Positions 48,892 to 58,342 of a stretch of DNA of 64,000 nucleotides are shown piece by piece (position 1 is the first letter of the stretch; every line of letters starts with the position of its first letter). Origin of the DNA: Kineosporiaceae bacterium. Its GTDB lineage: Bacteria > Actinomycetota > Actinomycetes > Actinomycetales > Kineosporiaceae. A model generated the notes under the pieces. It saw nothing but the letters and a program-made list of their open reading frames with translations. It searched no databases and was not told the DNA's origin. The translations under genes were made by a program, and so were the position numbers. Location: NCBI GenBank assembly GCA_016794595.1, contig JAEUJN010000066.1, forward strand, positions 124,001 to 188,000, written 5' to 3'.

Positions 48892-51429
48892 ATGACCACG
48901 TCATCCCCCGGCCCCGCCCCCCGCCGCCTCGCACCGCTGCGTCGACTGGCCCTTCGCGCTCTGGCGCCCGCCGCCGTCCTGGGTGCCCTGGCCTGGGCGA
49001 TCACGGTGCTCCACCGGCAGCTGCGCGACTACCCCTGGGACCGCTTGGGACCGGCGATCGGCGAGATCGGTGCCATCCCCGTGCTGCTCGCCGTGGTCGC
49101 CACGGGCATCTCCTATCTGGCCATGACCGGCTACGACGCCCTTGCCCTGCGCTACGTCGAGCACCCGCTGCCCTACCGGCGGTTCGCCGCCGCGTCGTTC
49201 GTGGCCACCGCGTTCGGCAACACCCTCGGCGCCTCGGCGGTGGTCGGTGCGGCCCTGCGGGCGCGGGTGTACTCCGCCTGGGGCGTCCCCGCGTTCGCGA
49301 TCACCCGGATCGCGGTGTTCAACCTGGTCACCCTGTCCCTGGGGTGCGGGGTGCTGGCCGCTGCCGGCGTGGCGCACACCCCGGACCGGATCGGCCCCGC
49401 CGTCCACCTGCCCTCGCCGCTGCTGATCGCGATCGCGGTCGTGCTCGTGGTGGCGATCGCCGGCTACGTGCTCTGGTGTGGGGCCGGCAAGGCCCCGATC
49501 AGCGTGCGCGCGTGGCGGATCGACCGGCCGACCCGGCGGCTGGCCGGGGCCCAGCTCGTGCTGTCCACCGTCGAGTGGCTGTCCATGGCCGCGGTGCTCT
49601 ACCTGCTGCTGCCGGACGGCGGACTGGGCTTTGCGACCTTCGCCACGGTGTTCGTGGTCGCCACCGTGGCCGGACTGATGAGCAACGTGCCCGGCGGGCT
49701 CGGGGTGTTCGAGGCCGTGCTGCTGATCGGAATGGACTCCGCGGTCGCCTCGGAGCACCTGGTGACCGCCCTGGTCGCCTACCGGATCATCTACTTCCTG
49801 GCCCCGCTGAGCTTGGCGGCCGTCCTGCTGGCGGTGCTCGAGGCTCGGCGCAGCCCCACCTCGGACGGCGCGATCGCCCGGATCGGGGTGCTCACGCCGT
49901 CCGTGATGGGCCTGAGCGTGGCCGTGCTGGGGGTGGTGCTGGTGATCAGCGGTCGCCTGCCCGGGTACACCTCACCCGCGGACCTGACCGCCTTCAGCGC
50001 GAGCCTGGCCGGCGTCGGCCTGCTGCTGCTCGCCCGCGGCCTGCACCGCCGGCTGCGCGGGGCTCTGGTGGCCAGCCTCGGGGCGTTGACCGTGGTGCTG
50101 ACGGCCGCCCTGCAGGGGGCGACCGTGGTGCCGGCAACGGTGGCCGCGTTGCTCATCGTCGTGCTGGTGCTGGCGCGCAAGGCCTTCGATCGCACCACCT
50201 CGGTGCTGTCCGACCCGCGCGGGTGGGCCTGGTCGCTGACGGTGGCCGGGATCTGCTCGGTGCTGGTCTGGTGGCACGACCTGTGGGTCGGCTCGCGGGC
50301 CGTGGGCGGGCGCACCTGGCTGGCGGCGTCCCTGGGGGATGCCACGCCGGTGTCGGTGCGGGTCGGGCTGTCGGCCGGGGTGCTCGGGCTGGTCGTGGCG
50401 GGGACGCGGTTGCAGACCAGCGGACGCCCCGGCCACGCCATTGCCACCGAGGCCGAACTCGCACTGGCCGAACCGATCCTGGCCCGGGCCCGCACCAGCG
50501 ACGCCTCGCTGCTGTGGACCGGCGACAAGCGGGTGCACTTCTCCCCGCGCGGTGGTGCGTTGCTCATGTACCAGGTGCGCCGGCGCAGCTGGGTGGTGAT
50601 GGGCGACCCGGTGGGGGAGGAAGCCGAGTTCGACGAGCTGCTCTGGTCCTTCCTCGACCTGTGCGACCGCAACCTGGGACGCCCGGTCTTCTACTGCGTC
50701 CACGAGGAGGTCGCCGAGCTCTACCGCCGGCACGGGCTCACCCTGAGCAAGCTCGGGGAAGAAGCGGTCATCGATCTGGCCGGCTTCACCATGCAGGGCA
50801 AGAACCGGGCCAAGCTGCGCTCGGAGGTGCGCTCCAGCGAGCGGGTCGGGGTGAGCGTCGAGATCGTCGAACCCGATCGGGTCCGTGAGGTACTGCCCGA
50901 GCTCCGGGTGGTCTCGGACACCTGGTTGGAGCAGCGCAACGCCCGCGAGAAGACCTTCTCCCTGGGGGCATTCGACGAGGACTACCTGGTCCGGTTCCCG
51001 ATCGCGATCGCCCGCCAGGACGGCGCCGTGGTCGCCTTCGCCTCGCTGTGGGCCAGTGGGGCCCGGCACGAGATCAAGGTCGACCTCATGCGCCGCCTGC
51101 CGGACGCGCCGCGGTGCGTGATGAGCCACCTGTTCGTGGCCGCCATGACCTGGGCTCAGGAGCAGGGCTTCGCCTCGTTCAGCATCGGGATGGCGCCGCT
51201 GAGCGGCCTGGTCGCCGAGGACGGGTACTGGGATCGGATCGGGCACTTCCTGTTCAGCCACGGCGAGCACTTCTACAACTTCCAGGGGTTGCGCCAGTTC
51301 AAGGAGCGCTTCCACCCGCTGTGGCAGCCGCGCTATGTCGCCTCGCCGGGCGGCCCGGCCCTGCCGTCGATCATGCTGGACGTCGCGACCCTGGTCGGTG
51401 GCGGCCTGCGCGGGGTGGTCGCCCGCTGA
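48892..51429 (+). CDS. mprF: Phosphatidylglycerol lysyltransferase MprF-like (flippase plus synthase)
   Basis: 845 residues. The N-terminal ~500 residues form about 14 membrane helices including the UPF0104 flippase part (AASFVATAFGNTLGASAVVG; LMSNVPGGLGVFEAVLLIGM). The cytoplasmic C-terminal ~310 residues are the DUF2156 GNAT-like synthase (FSPRGGALLMYQVRRRSWVV; GKNRAKLRSEVRSSERVGVS; SFSIGMAPLSGLV). The protein adds an amino acid from aminoacyl-tRNA to phosphatidylglycerol and turns it to the outer leaflet, lowering sensitivity to cationic peptides. Lys or Ala specificity is not readable. Its stop is 7 bp from the convergent FG-GAP gene. Confidence 0.92.
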   Translation: MTTSSPGPAPRRLAPLRRLALRALAPAAVLGALAWAITVLHRQLRDYPWDRLGPAIGEIGAIPVLLAVVATGISYLAMTGYDALALRYVEHPLPYRRFAAASFVATAFGNTLGASAVVGAALRARVYSAWGVPAFAITRIAVFNLVTLSLGCGVLAAAGVAHTPDRIGPAVHLPSPLLIAIAVVLVVAIAGYVLWCGAGKAPISVRAWRIDRPTRRLAGAQLVLSTVEWLSMAAVLYLLLPDGGLGFATFATVFVVATVAGLMSNVPGGLGVFEAVLLIGMDSAVASEHLVTALVAYRIIYFLAPLSLAAVLLAVLEARRSPTSDGAIARIGVLTPSVMGLSVAVLGVVLVISGRLPGYTSPADLTAFSASLAGVGLLLLARGLHRRLRGALVASLGALTVVLTAALQGATVVPATVAALLIVVLVLARKAFDRTTSVLSDPRGWAWSLTVAGICSVLVWWHDLWVGSRAVGGRTWLAASLGDATPVSVRVGLSAGVLGLVVAGTRLQTSGRPGHAIATEAELALAEPILARARTSDASLLWTGDKRVHFSPRGGALLMYQVRRRSWVVMGDPVGEEAEFDELLWSFLDLCDRNLGRPVFYCVHEEVAELYRRHGLTLSKLGEEAVIDLAGFTMQGKNRAKLRSEVRSSERVGVSVEIVEPDRVREVLPELRVVSDTWLEQRNAREKTFSLGAFDEDYLVRFPIAIARQDGAVVAFASLWASGARHEIKVDLMRRLPDAPRCVMSHLFVAAMTWAQEQGFASFSIGMAPLSGLVAEDGYWDRIGHFLFSHGEHFYNFQGLRQFKERFHPLWQPRYVASPGGPALPSIMLDVATLVGGGLRGVVAR

Positions 51430-51436
51430 GGCGCTC

Positions 51437-53248
51437 TCAGCGCTGCGCTGTTCCCGCCCGCAGGAGGGAACCGCGGGCGGTGGGCCAGCTCGGTGAACCG
51501 GCCGGCGTACCCGCCTTCGAGCCGGGGACGGTGAACACATCCAGACCGTGGTCGATCGACGTGGTGACGATCTCGAGCGTGCCGTTGCCGTCCAGGTCCG
51601 CGATCGAGGGCGCCGCGGCGATCCCGATGCCGTTGCCGTCGGCGGCCTGCTTCGGCAGCCGCTGGTCACTGATCCTGGCGCCCTTCGGTGACAGCACCAC
51701 CAGCCGGCCGCTGTTGGCCGCCAAGCCGTAGACGCCGAAGACCAGCTCCGGGACGCCGTCCCGGTTCAGGTCGGCAGCCACCACCTCGGAGGCGAAGGTG
51801 CGGGCCTTGCCGGGGGCATATCCATGGCGCCACAACCGCTTTCCGGTCGATGAGATGGCGTACACGTAGCCGTCGTTCCCGGGAAAGACGATCTCTGGTC
51901 TCTTGTCGCCGGTCAGGTCGACCAGCGTCGGGGCGGGGACGCCGCTCGGCGGGTACCAGTCGCCGTCCGCGCGCACGACCGGTTTGCCGGTCAGGGGCAG
52001 GGTCTCGAATCCCTTGTGTCGCCGTCCGGATCGCGCTCCCTTGTTCTGCGCGCCGTCCAGCACCATGACCGCGTGGGCCTGGGTCTCGTACGGCTCCTTC
52101 TTCTCCACGTTCGGGATGCCGATCACCTCGGCCCTGCCGTCGGCGTCGAGGTCACCGACCGATGGCGGGGAGGCGGTCCACTGCAGCCACGGCGTGGTCT
52201 GCACGTTCGGCCAGTCCCCGGTGTGGGAGTGATGGTGGCGGTCCTCGACCGTCGGGGACAGCCAGCGGATGAACTGCCCCCAGCCCAGCCGCTTGCCGGC
52301 AAACCCGCTCTGCCGGTTGGTGTACCAACTGGAGGCCAGCACCGAGGTGCCGTCGTGGTTGAACAGGTTGATCTGGTGGTTGTCGTAGGTGACCACGATC
52401 TCGAGCTGCCGGTCGTCGTCGAGCTGGCCGATCCCCACGTTGAGGCCGTAGGCGCCGTACCCGTGGTTGCCGTAGCCGTTGAAGTCGGCGTCGTTCCCCG
52501 TGCCGCGCAGGGTGTTGTAGCGCGGCCAGGCCGGGGTGTGGCCGCCGGCGGGTTGGTAGACCTTGCCGGTGGCCGCGAACACGAAGACCTGGGCGCCGGT
52601 GCGGGAGGTGTTGGTGGTGGTGGCGACCACCTCGATGGTGCCGTTGCCGTCGAGGTCGGCCGCGGCCAGGCCGCGCACCTCGGGGCTCTGGCCGCCGCTG
52701 GCGACCGAGGCGGGCCAGCCCTTCTTCACCACGAGCTTGCCGGCGCGCCACTCGTAGGCACCGACAGCGCCGTTGCCGCCGACCACGATCTCGCGCACGC
52801 CGTCGCGGTCGAGATCGGCCACCACGGACGGCGCGTAGACCCGTCCCTGGGTTGCGGTTCCGGTGGCGACCCGCTTGCCGGCCGCAGAGTAGACGTAGGT
52901 CGAGTAGAGCGGCGCGACGATCTCGAGCTTCCTGTCGCCGTTCAGGTCGACCAGCGCGGGTGAGGAGAACCAGCCGGTCTGGCCGGGGTCGATCCGGCGC
53001 ACGAACACCGGTGCTCGCACAGCGGCGACCGGAGTCCGGACGATGGCGGTCCCGCCCGGCGTGACCCCGGAGGACGGCGCCGGCGCCGGCGTCCCGGCGG
53101 CTGCCGCGACCGGAGCGGCCACCCGGGCGAGGGACGGTGTGCTCACCGGCGCCTCGGCGGTGGGTGAGGACTGCGCGCAGGCACCGAGCAGCGTGGCAGC
53201 GCCGGTGACGAGCAGGAGCGCGGTGTGGGGACGGATCACGTGCGCCAC
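51437..53248 (-). CDS. FG-GAP/VCBS-repeat lipoprotein
   Basis: 603 residues. TALLLVTGAATLLGACAQSS is a lipoprotein signal with the lipobox LGAC. Then several beta-propeller repeats follow with Ca2+-type loops, e.g. ALVDLNGDRKLEIVAP, VADLDRDGVREIVVGG, AADLDGNGTIEVVATT, GDLDADGRAEVIGI and ADLNRDGVPELVFG. It is thus a membrane-tethered, seven-bladed-propeller-like protein for ligand or glycan binding outside the cell. It starts 1 bp past the stop of the GT87 gene, so the two are one operon. Confidence 0.88.
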   Translation of the reverse strand: MAHVIRPHTALLLVTGAATLLGACAQSSPTAEAPVSTPSLARVAAPVAAAAGTPAPAPSSGVTPGGTAIVRTPVAAVRAPVFVRRIDPGQTGWFSSPALVDLNGDRKLEIVAPLYSTYVYSAAGKRVATGTATQGRVYAPSVVADLDRDGVREIVVGGNGAVGAYEWRAGKLVVKKGWPASVASGGQSPEVRGLAAADLDGNGTIEVVATTTNTSRTGAQVFVFAATGKVYQPAGGHTPAWPRYNTLRGTGNDADFNGYGNHGYGAYGLNVGIGQLDDDRQLEIVVTYDNHQINLFNHDGTSVLASSWYTNRQSGFAGKRLGWGQFIRWLSPTVEDRHHHSHTGDWPNVQTTPWLQWTASPPSVGDLDADGRAEVIGIPNVEKKEPYETQAHAVMVLDGAQNKGARSGRRHKGFETLPLTGKPVVRADGDWYPPSGVPAPTLVDLTGDKRPEIVFPGNDGYVYAISSTGKRLWRHGYAPGKARTFASEVVAADLNRDGVPELVFGVYGLAANSGRLVVLSPKGARISDQRLPKQAADGNGIGIAAAPSIADLDGNGTLEIVTTSIDHGLDVFTVPGSKAGTPAGSPSWPTARGSLLRAGTAQR

Positions 53249-53249
53249 G

Positions 53250-54647
53250 CTAGCCAGGCATGGATCGTCCAGCGGTCATCGTGACGTCAAGACTCTCCTC
53301 GGCCGGCCGGGCGTTCCGGCGGCGGTCGCGCACCGCCAGCCCGCCGAGGGCGACCAGGGCCAGGCCGTACCCCACCCCGGCGACAGCGCTGATCGAGACG
53401 CCCAGGGACGGCGCCAGATAGGCGGGGTAGGCCGCCGCCGCCACGGGGAGCCAGCGTGCCCGCCCGTCGAGGGCCACCAGCGGCACCAGCAGCAGGGCGT
53501 ACCAGGGGTAGCTGATGCCGACGACCGCGAAGGCCAGCCCGACGAGCAGGGTCGCGGCCCGCCAGGGCCGGTCGTGCTCGGCGGTCGAGAAGGCCCACCA
53601 GACGATACCGGCCAGCAGCAGCATGCCGACCACCGCGGCCGAGGAGCCCGGCAGGACCGGCTGCAGCAGCGGGAACCGGGTCCGACCGTCGTAGCCCTCC
53701 TCGGGCAGGTAGCCGGGCAGGAACCCCAGCACCCGCGTTCCCACGGCCACCGCGTGCGGCAGGTAGGCGAGCGTGAGGGTCGCAGCGGCCGCGCCGACGA
53801 GCGCTCGTCGCGCCCGCAGCCGCGGACCGGCCAGGGCGACGAGCACGAGCGCCGGCAGCAGTTTCGTGGCCACGGCGGCACCGATCAGGACGCCGGCGCG
53901 GCGCTGCCGTCCCGCGACCGCGGCCGCCATGGCCAGCACGACCAGCCAGGAGGCGAGGACGTCGACATGCGCGTTCCCGCCGGCTTCGATGATCACCGTC
54001 GGACACCACGCCCACAGCACCGCCTGCCGGGGGTCGCCGCGGCGGCGCAGCACGAGCACCAGGGTGACCGTGGTGGCCGTGGCGAGCAGGGCCGCGAGCA
54101 CCTGCCAGGTGCGGTCGCGCCCGCCGTCCGGCCCGAGTGGGCTCGTGATCACGTGGACGGCGAGGAACTCGGCCTGGGCCACGGGAGGGTAGATCGTCGG
54201 CGAGCGCGGATGGTTCATCCGCGTGCAGGCGTGGGCGAGGCCGGCGGTCTGCGTGGTGCACCCCGGCGCGAACAGCCAGGGCGTGCGCAGCGCGGCGAGC
54301 GCGTCGTCCGTCGGGACGTACCGGTACGGCGAGATCCCGGCCGCCTGGACGCGCCCGTCCCAGGCGTACCGGAAGAAGTCGTCGGTCAGGCGGGGGAGCG
54401 AGGTCATCGCCACCGCCTGCAGGCCGATGCCACCGACGACGATCAGCACGACGGCCGGCCGCACCGGCATCCGGCGCACCGCCCACACCGCGGCCGCGAA
54501 CGTGAGCCAGCAGGCGGCCAGCGCGGCGAGCAGCCGCCAGCGGCCCGAGCCGAGGTCACCCGCGGTCACCACGAGCCGCACCGACACCGCGAGGGCGGCC
54601 AGGGCCGACAGCGCGAGCAGGGTCGATCGCTGCGGGTGGCTGGGCAT
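53250..54647 (-). CDS. GT87/DUF2029-type polyprenol-phosphate mannosyltransferase-like membrane protein
   Basis: 465 residues with at least ten helices. LTDDFFRYAWDGRVQAAGIS after the second or third helix holds the acidic motif of GT-C glycosyltransferases (DDFFRYAWDG). NHPRSPTIYPPVAQAEFLAV and AGGNAHVDVLASWLVVL continue the family pattern. It would move a sugar, often mannose, from a polyprenyl donor to an extracytoplasmic acceptor. It is divergent from a molybdoprotein gene and shares an operon with the FG-GAP lipoprotein. Confidence 0.82.
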   Translation of the reverse strand: MPSHPQRSTLLALSALAALAVSVRLVVTAGDLGSGRWRLLAALAACWLTFAAAVWAVRRMPVRPAVVLIVVGGIGLQAVAMTSLPRLTDDFFRYAWDGRVQAAGISPYRYVPTDDALAALRTPWLFAPGCTTQTAGLAHACTRMNHPRSPTIYPPVAQAEFLAVHVITSPLGPDGGRDRTWQVLAALLATATTVTLVLVLRRRGDPRQAVLWAWCPTVIIEAGGNAHVDVLASWLVVLAMAAAVAGRQRRAGVLIGAAVATKLLPALVLVALAGPRLRARRALVGAAAATLTLAYLPHAVAVGTRVLGFLPGYLPEEGYDGRTRFPLLQPVLPGSSAAVVGMLLLAGIVWWAFSTAEHDRPWRAATLLVGLAFAVVGISYPWYALLLVPLVALDGRARWLPVAAAAYPAYLAPSLGVSISAVAGVGYGLALVALGGLAVRDRRRNARPAEESLDVTMTAGRSMPG

Positions 54648-54698
54648 GCGCCCACTCTGCCCCGCGCAGGCAGCGCGCGGCGAGCGCGGCGGCGAGGT

Positions 54699-54715
54699 GT
54701 TCAGCGTTCCGTAAG
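54699..54715 (-). promoter_or_regulatory. Candidate shared regulatory motif (copy in the GT87/molybdoprotein promoter region)
   Basis: Read on the minus strand: CTTACGGAA, four bases, GAAC. The same CTTACGGAA with GAAC three bases on occurs at 58343-58358 in the divergent region of the two-component system. The location, 35 bp before the molybdoprotein GTG and 51 bp from the GT87 start, suits a regulator site. Confidence 0.4.
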
Positions 54716-54749
54716 ACCTCTGCCTGGCCGTTCCGCCTAGCGTCGAGGA

Positions 54750-55955
54750 GTGATCGAGCTCCCGAGCGCCCGCGCCGTGCTGCACCCTGTCGACGAGCCC
54801 TTCCCGCCCGGTGCGCACGACACCCGCAGCGCGGTGACCATCGGGCGGCTGCTCGGCATCGCCGTGGCCGTCGCCTTCGTCACCGGCATGATCAGCCACC
54901 TGCACCAGCACCCGCTCGGCTGGCTGGACCTGCCGAGCCGCCCGGTGTGGGGCTATCGCGTCACCCAGGGGCTGCACGTGATCGCCGGGATCGCGGCGAT
55001 CCCGTTGCTGCTGGCCAAGTTGTGGGTGGTCTACCGTCACCTGTTCGTCTGGCCACCGGTGCGGGACGCCGCGCACGCCGTCGAGCGTCTGCTGCTCGTG
55101 CCCCTCGTGGCCGGCATGCTCTTCGAGGTCACCAGCGGGCTGCTCAACGTGGTGCGCTGGTACCCGTGGCCGTTCTTCTTCCCGCGGGTGCACTACGGGG
55201 TGGCCTGGATGGTCGTCGGATCGCTCGCAGCCCACCTCGCCTTCAAGTGGTGGGCCGTTTGTGGACGGATCCCGGAACCCGTTGCAGCGCAGCCGGTTCT
55301 GGGGGACGAGCCGCTCGCCTCGCCCGGTGCTGCCGGTGCTGCCGGTGCTGCCGGAGCGCCGGACGCCGATCGGCGCGCCCTGCTCATCGGTGCGCTCGCC
55401 TCGACGGCGGCCGTGACCCTGGCCACGGCGGGGCAGACCGTGCCGGCACTGCACGCGATCTCGGCGCTGAAACCACGGGACCCGCTCGCCGGACCGCAGG
55501 GCCTGGCCGTCAACCGGACGGCGAGCGCTGCCGGGGTCCGTTCTGCCGCACTGGATCCCGGCTGGCAGCTCACCCTCGCCGCCGGCGACCGGGTGACCCG
55601 GTTCACCCTCGCGGACCTGGTTGCGATGCCGCAACAGGTCGCGCGGCTGCCCCTGGCCTGCGTCGAAGGCTGGAGCGCCGAGGCGGAGTGGACGGGCGTT
55701 CCGTTGCGGGCGTTGCTGTCGGCTGCGGGGGTGCCGGCCGATGCCCACCTGCGGGCGGTGTCGCTGGAGCGGAACTGGCTCTACGCGAACTCCCCACTGA
55801 ACCCGGCGCAGGCCTGGGACCCGTTGACCCTGCTGGCGTTGCGTCTCGACGGTGAGCCGCTCGACCTCGACCACGGGTACCCGCTGCGACTGATCGGCCC
55901 GAACCGTCCCGGGGTGCACCAGACCAAGTGGCTCGAGCGGATCGAGGTGGCATGA
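54750..55955 (+). CDS. Molybdopterin-dependent oxidoreductase with N-terminal membrane domain (sulfite-oxidase-like)
   Basis: 401 residues, GTG start. The N-terminal ~180 residues hold four or five helices with conserved-type His (MISHLHQHP, QGLHVIAGIAAIP, VHYGVAWMVVGSLAAHLAFK), resembling a b-type cytochrome or ferric-reductase-like anchor. After an Ala/Gly linker and a further hydrophobic stretch comes a sulfite-oxidase-type Mo domain. LPLACVEGWSAEAEWTGVPL holds the Mo-ligand Cys; SLERNWLYANSP and GYPLRLIGPNRPGVHQTKWL complete it. It is probably an exported-face oxidoreductase; substrate unknown. The stop overlaps the next gene as ATGA. Confidence 0.87.
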   Translation: MIELPSARAVLHPVDEPFPPGAHDTRSAVTIGRLLGIAVAVAFVTGMISHLHQHPLGWLDLPSRPVWGYRVTQGLHVIAGIAAIPLLLAKLWVVYRHLFVWPPVRDAAHAVERLLLVPLVAGMLFEVTSGLLNVVRWYPWPFFFPRVHYGVAWMVVGSLAAHLAFKWWAVCGRIPEPVAAQPVLGDEPLASPGAAGAAGAAGAPDADRRALLIGALASTAAVTLATAGQTVPALHAISALKPRDPLAGPQGLAVNRTASAAGVRSAALDPGWQLTLAAGDRVTRFTLADLVAMPQQVARLPLACVEGWSAEAEWTGVPLRALLSAAGVPADAHLRAVSLERNWLYANSPLNPAQAWDPLTLLALRLDGEPLDLDHGYPLRLIGPNRPGVHQTKWLERIEVA

Positions 55956-56254
55956 ACGCGCATCGGATGCCGCGGGCCGGCTGGGTCGTGGTCGCGGCAG
56001 GTGTCCTCGCCATCGGCTGGGGGCTGTGGCAATTGGTCGTCGTGGCGCCGAGTGCCACGCGTCCGGTCGCGGCCGCAGCCTGGCTCGCGGGCGCCCTGAT
56101 CGTGCACGACGGCGTGATCGCCCCGGTGGCGGTGCTCGTCGGCCTGCTGCTGGTGCGCTCGCTGACGCCGCGCTCACGCCGCCTGGTCGCCGTGCTGGCG
56201 TTCGTCGCCGTCAGCCTGCTCGTGCTCGCCCTGCCGGGTCTGCTCAGGCCCTGA
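55952..56254 (+). CDS. Small membrane protein, two or three helices
   Basis: 100 residues. WVVVAAGVLAIGWGLWQLVV, AAAWLAGALIVHDGVIAPVA and LVAVLAFVAVSLLVLALPGL are membrane helices. It is coupled to the molybdoprotein by ATGA, so it may be a partner subunit. Its 3' end overlaps the convergent methyltransferase gene by 11 bp. I do not recognise a named family. Confidence 0.8.
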   Translation: MNAHRMPRAGWVVVAAGVLAIGWGLWQLVVVAPSATRPVAAAAWLAGALIVHDGVIAPVAVLVGLLLVRSLTPRSRRLVAVLAFVAVSLLVLALPGLLRP

Positions 56255-56921
56255 CACGGGCCGGCTGTGAGGCCGGGCTGCGGTGGGCGCGCCGCATGGT
56301 GACGAACCGGCGGTCGCCGTCCCGCCACACCAGGTCCACCTGCCAGCCGGCCGCGGCGGCCGCGTCCGTCAGTGCCCGCGCGCCGACCGCGGCCCACGGG
56401 AACTCCGGGCCGAGAGTGTCGTCGGGCAGGCGCAGCCGGCTCGTCCCGCGGTGATCGATCTCCTCGGGGTGCACCTCGACGGCGACGGCGCCGTCCGGGA
56501 CGACCAGCGCCCCGATCCGCTCGAGCAGCCGAACGGGGTCACCGCCGATGCCGATGTTCCCGTCGGCCAGCACCGCCCAGCGCCAGCGGCCCTCGCCGGG
56601 GAGCCGGGTGAACACGTCGCGCTGCAGTGCGGTCGCCCCGCGGGCACGGGCATGGCGCACGGCCTCGGCGGAGATGTCGATCCCCAGGGCGGGCAGGCCG
56701 AGGTGGGCCAGGGCGACGGTCAGCCGGCCAGGGCCGCACCCGATGTCGATGGTCGCGCCGGTGCAGTGCGACAGCATGCGCAGGTCGACCGGGTCCGCGT
56801 CCCAGAGCCAGCGACCGGTGTGATGGCGTTCGACCAGGTCCCCGCCGTGGTGCAGTTCGACCCAGCCGCCGGCGTCCCGGGCGCCGGTGAAGTGCGACAA
56901 CTCCGCGATGATGCCGGTCAT
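56244..56921 (-). CDS. Class I SAM-dependent methyltransferase
   Basis: 225 residues. TIDIGCGPGRLTVALAHLGL is motif I, ALGIDISAEAVRHARARGAT motif II, and AVLADGNIGIGGDPVRLLER lies at the post-II strand. It methylates an unknown acceptor. It is third in the GT2-DUF2064-methyltransferase operon; its ATG overlaps the preceding stop as ATGA. Confidence 0.87.
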   Translation of the reverse strand: MTGIIAELSHFTGARDAGGWVELHHGGDLVERHHTGRWLWDADPVDLRMLSHCTGATIDIGCGPGRLTVALAHLGLPALGIDISAEAVRHARARGATALQRDVFTRLPGEGRWRWAVLADGNIGIGGDPVRLLERIGALVVPDGAVAVEVHPEEIDHRGTSRLRLPDDTLGPEFPWAAVGARALTDAAAAAGWQVDLVWRDGDRRFVTMRRAHRSPASQPARVRA

Positions 56922-57589
56922 CGCCCCGCCGTCCCCGGCTCGGCCGCTGCCGACGTCAGGTGGGAGACCAGCATGCCGAAGCGGGTGAGCGGCGCCGCCG
57001 TGGCCACTGCCAGGGCGTCGGCGCCCTCGTCGACGTCGCGCACCACCGGCAGGTCGACGACGGTCAACCCACATTGCGCCAGGCGGTCTCGGGTCGCGGC
57101 CCCCGTCCGTGGGGTGGACATCGGCACGTCGGCGAGCACGCGCCGGGCGTCGCGGCGCGGGTGCCGCAACCCGAGGGCCCACCATCCGCCGTCCTCGGCG
57201 ATCCCGAGCCAGGCGTCGGCCGGAGCGTCGAGGTCGAGCCGCAGCAGTGCCGGGGTGACCTGCGGGGTGTCCATGCCGATCAGGACGGCCGGCCCGGTGA
57301 CCTGCTCGAAAGCGGCGATGATGCGCTCCCCATGGCTACCCTCAACCTGCGGGACCACGCGGAACCCGGTGAGCGACAAGGACTCCGGCAGCTCCGAGAC
57401 CATCCCGTCCAGCACCAGGACCCGGGCGGTCACCTCGGCGGCACGCACGGCGTCCAGGGTGTCGGCCAAGGCGGCGGCCGCGAGCGCGGCGGCGCCGTCG
57501 GCGCCGAAGGTGGGGATGAGCCGGGTCTTGCTGTGGCCGGCCCTGGGGGCCTTCGCCAGCACCAGCGCCGTGGACGCCCGGCGGGTCAC
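56918..57589 (-). CDS. DUF2064 (TIGR04282-type) nucleotide-sugar-transferase-like protein
   Basis: 223 residues, GTG start overlapping the GT2 stop as GTGA. TALVLAKAPRAGHSKTRLIP is the signature of this GT-A-fold group (KTRL). LIGMDTPQVTPALLRLDL and GIAEDGGWWALGLRHP are the next conserved blocks. TIGR04282 members are named after arsenosugar biosynthesis, but in actinobacteria the family is widespread and the product is not established. It acts with a GT2 and a methyltransferase here. Confidence 0.85.
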   Translation of the reverse strand: MTRRASTALVLAKAPRAGHSKTRLIPTFGADGAAALAAAALADTLDAVRAAEVTARVLVLDGMVSELPESLSLTGFRVVPQVEGSHGERIIAAFEQVTGPAVLIGMDTPQVTPALLRLDLDAPADAWLGIAEDGGWWALGLRHPRRDARRVLADVPMSTPRTGAATRDRLAQCGLTVVDLPVVRDVDEGADALAVATAAPLTRFGMLVSHLTSAAAEPGTAGR

Positions 57590-58308
57590 GACGGCGGTTC
57601 CTCGGCGAGGACCCGGCGCATGTCGTGCACGGCTCGCAGCGTCCCGCGGACGGTGCCGGTCACCTTGGATCGTCCGGCGCGCGGGGAGTACCGGACGTCG
57701 ACCTCCGCCAGCCGCCAGCCGGCAGTGGCGGCTCGCAGCACCATCTCGAGCGGGAAGCCGGATCGGCGGTCGCGCAGACCGAGTGCCACGATCGCGTCCC
57801 GGCGAGCCGCTCGCATCGGCCCCAGGTCGTGCAGCCGGGAGCCGGTGCGGCGGCGGATCAGGTGCGCCAGAACGTGGTTCGCCAGGCGCGCGTGCAGGGG
57901 CCAGGCAGTGGCGCTGGTCGGGCGCCGCCGCCCGAGCACCAGGTCGGCCGTGCCGTCGACCACCGGGGTGACGACCCGTGGCAGCTCGCGCAGGTCGAGC
58001 GAGGCGTCGGCATCGCAGAAGGCGACCACCGGGGCCGTTGCCGCTGCCAGGCCGGCCGCGCAGGCCGCGCCGAACCCGCGGCGTGGCTCGCTGACCACGG
58101 TCGCACCCAGCCGCCGCGCGATCGCTGCGCTGCCGTCCGTGGACCCGTTGTCGACCACGATCGCCCGCATCCCGGTGGGCAGGCCGGCGAGCACCGTCGG
58201 CAGCGCGGCGGCCTCGTCCAGGCAGGGCAACACCACGTCGACGACCGCATCGGGCGCCGCGGTCTCCGGCGATCGAGTGGTGGGTGGTCGTGGGACAGGA
58301 GGGATCAC
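57586..58308 (-). CDS. Glycosyltransferase family 2
   Basis: 240 residues, a polyprenyl-phosphate-sugar-synthase-like GT2. VVLPCLDEAAALPTVL, IVVDNGSTDGSAAIARRLGA, RGFGAACAAGLAAATAPVVA, then FCDADASLDLRELP holds the metal-binding Asp pair. GPMRAARRDAIVALGLRDRR and EVDVRYSPRAGRSKVTGTVR continue the pattern. It probably attaches a sugar from a nucleotide donor to a lipid carrier or small molecule. First gene of its operon, divergent from the two-component system. Confidence 0.88.
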   Translation of the reverse strand: MIPPVPRPPTTRSPETAAPDAVVDVVLPCLDEAAALPTVLAGLPTGMRAIVVDNGSTDGSAAIARRLGATVVSEPRRGFGAACAAGLAAATAPVVAFCDADASLDLRELPRVVTPVVDGTADLVLGRRRPTSATAWPLHARLANHVLAHLIRRRTGSRLHDLGPMRAARRDAIVALGLRDRRSGFPLEMVLRAATAGWRLAEVDVRYSPRAGRSKVTGTVRGTLRAVHDMRRVLAEEPPS

Positions 58309-58342
58309 GCCGGGAGCCTAAGCGCGACCGCACCGCTGAAGG

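Noticed and set aside
53250-56177. Extension of the GT87 reading frame upstream to a 975-codon protein
   Set aside because: The extra part is antisense to the molybdoprotein gene and low in complexity; the ATG at 54647 precedes the first membrane helix.
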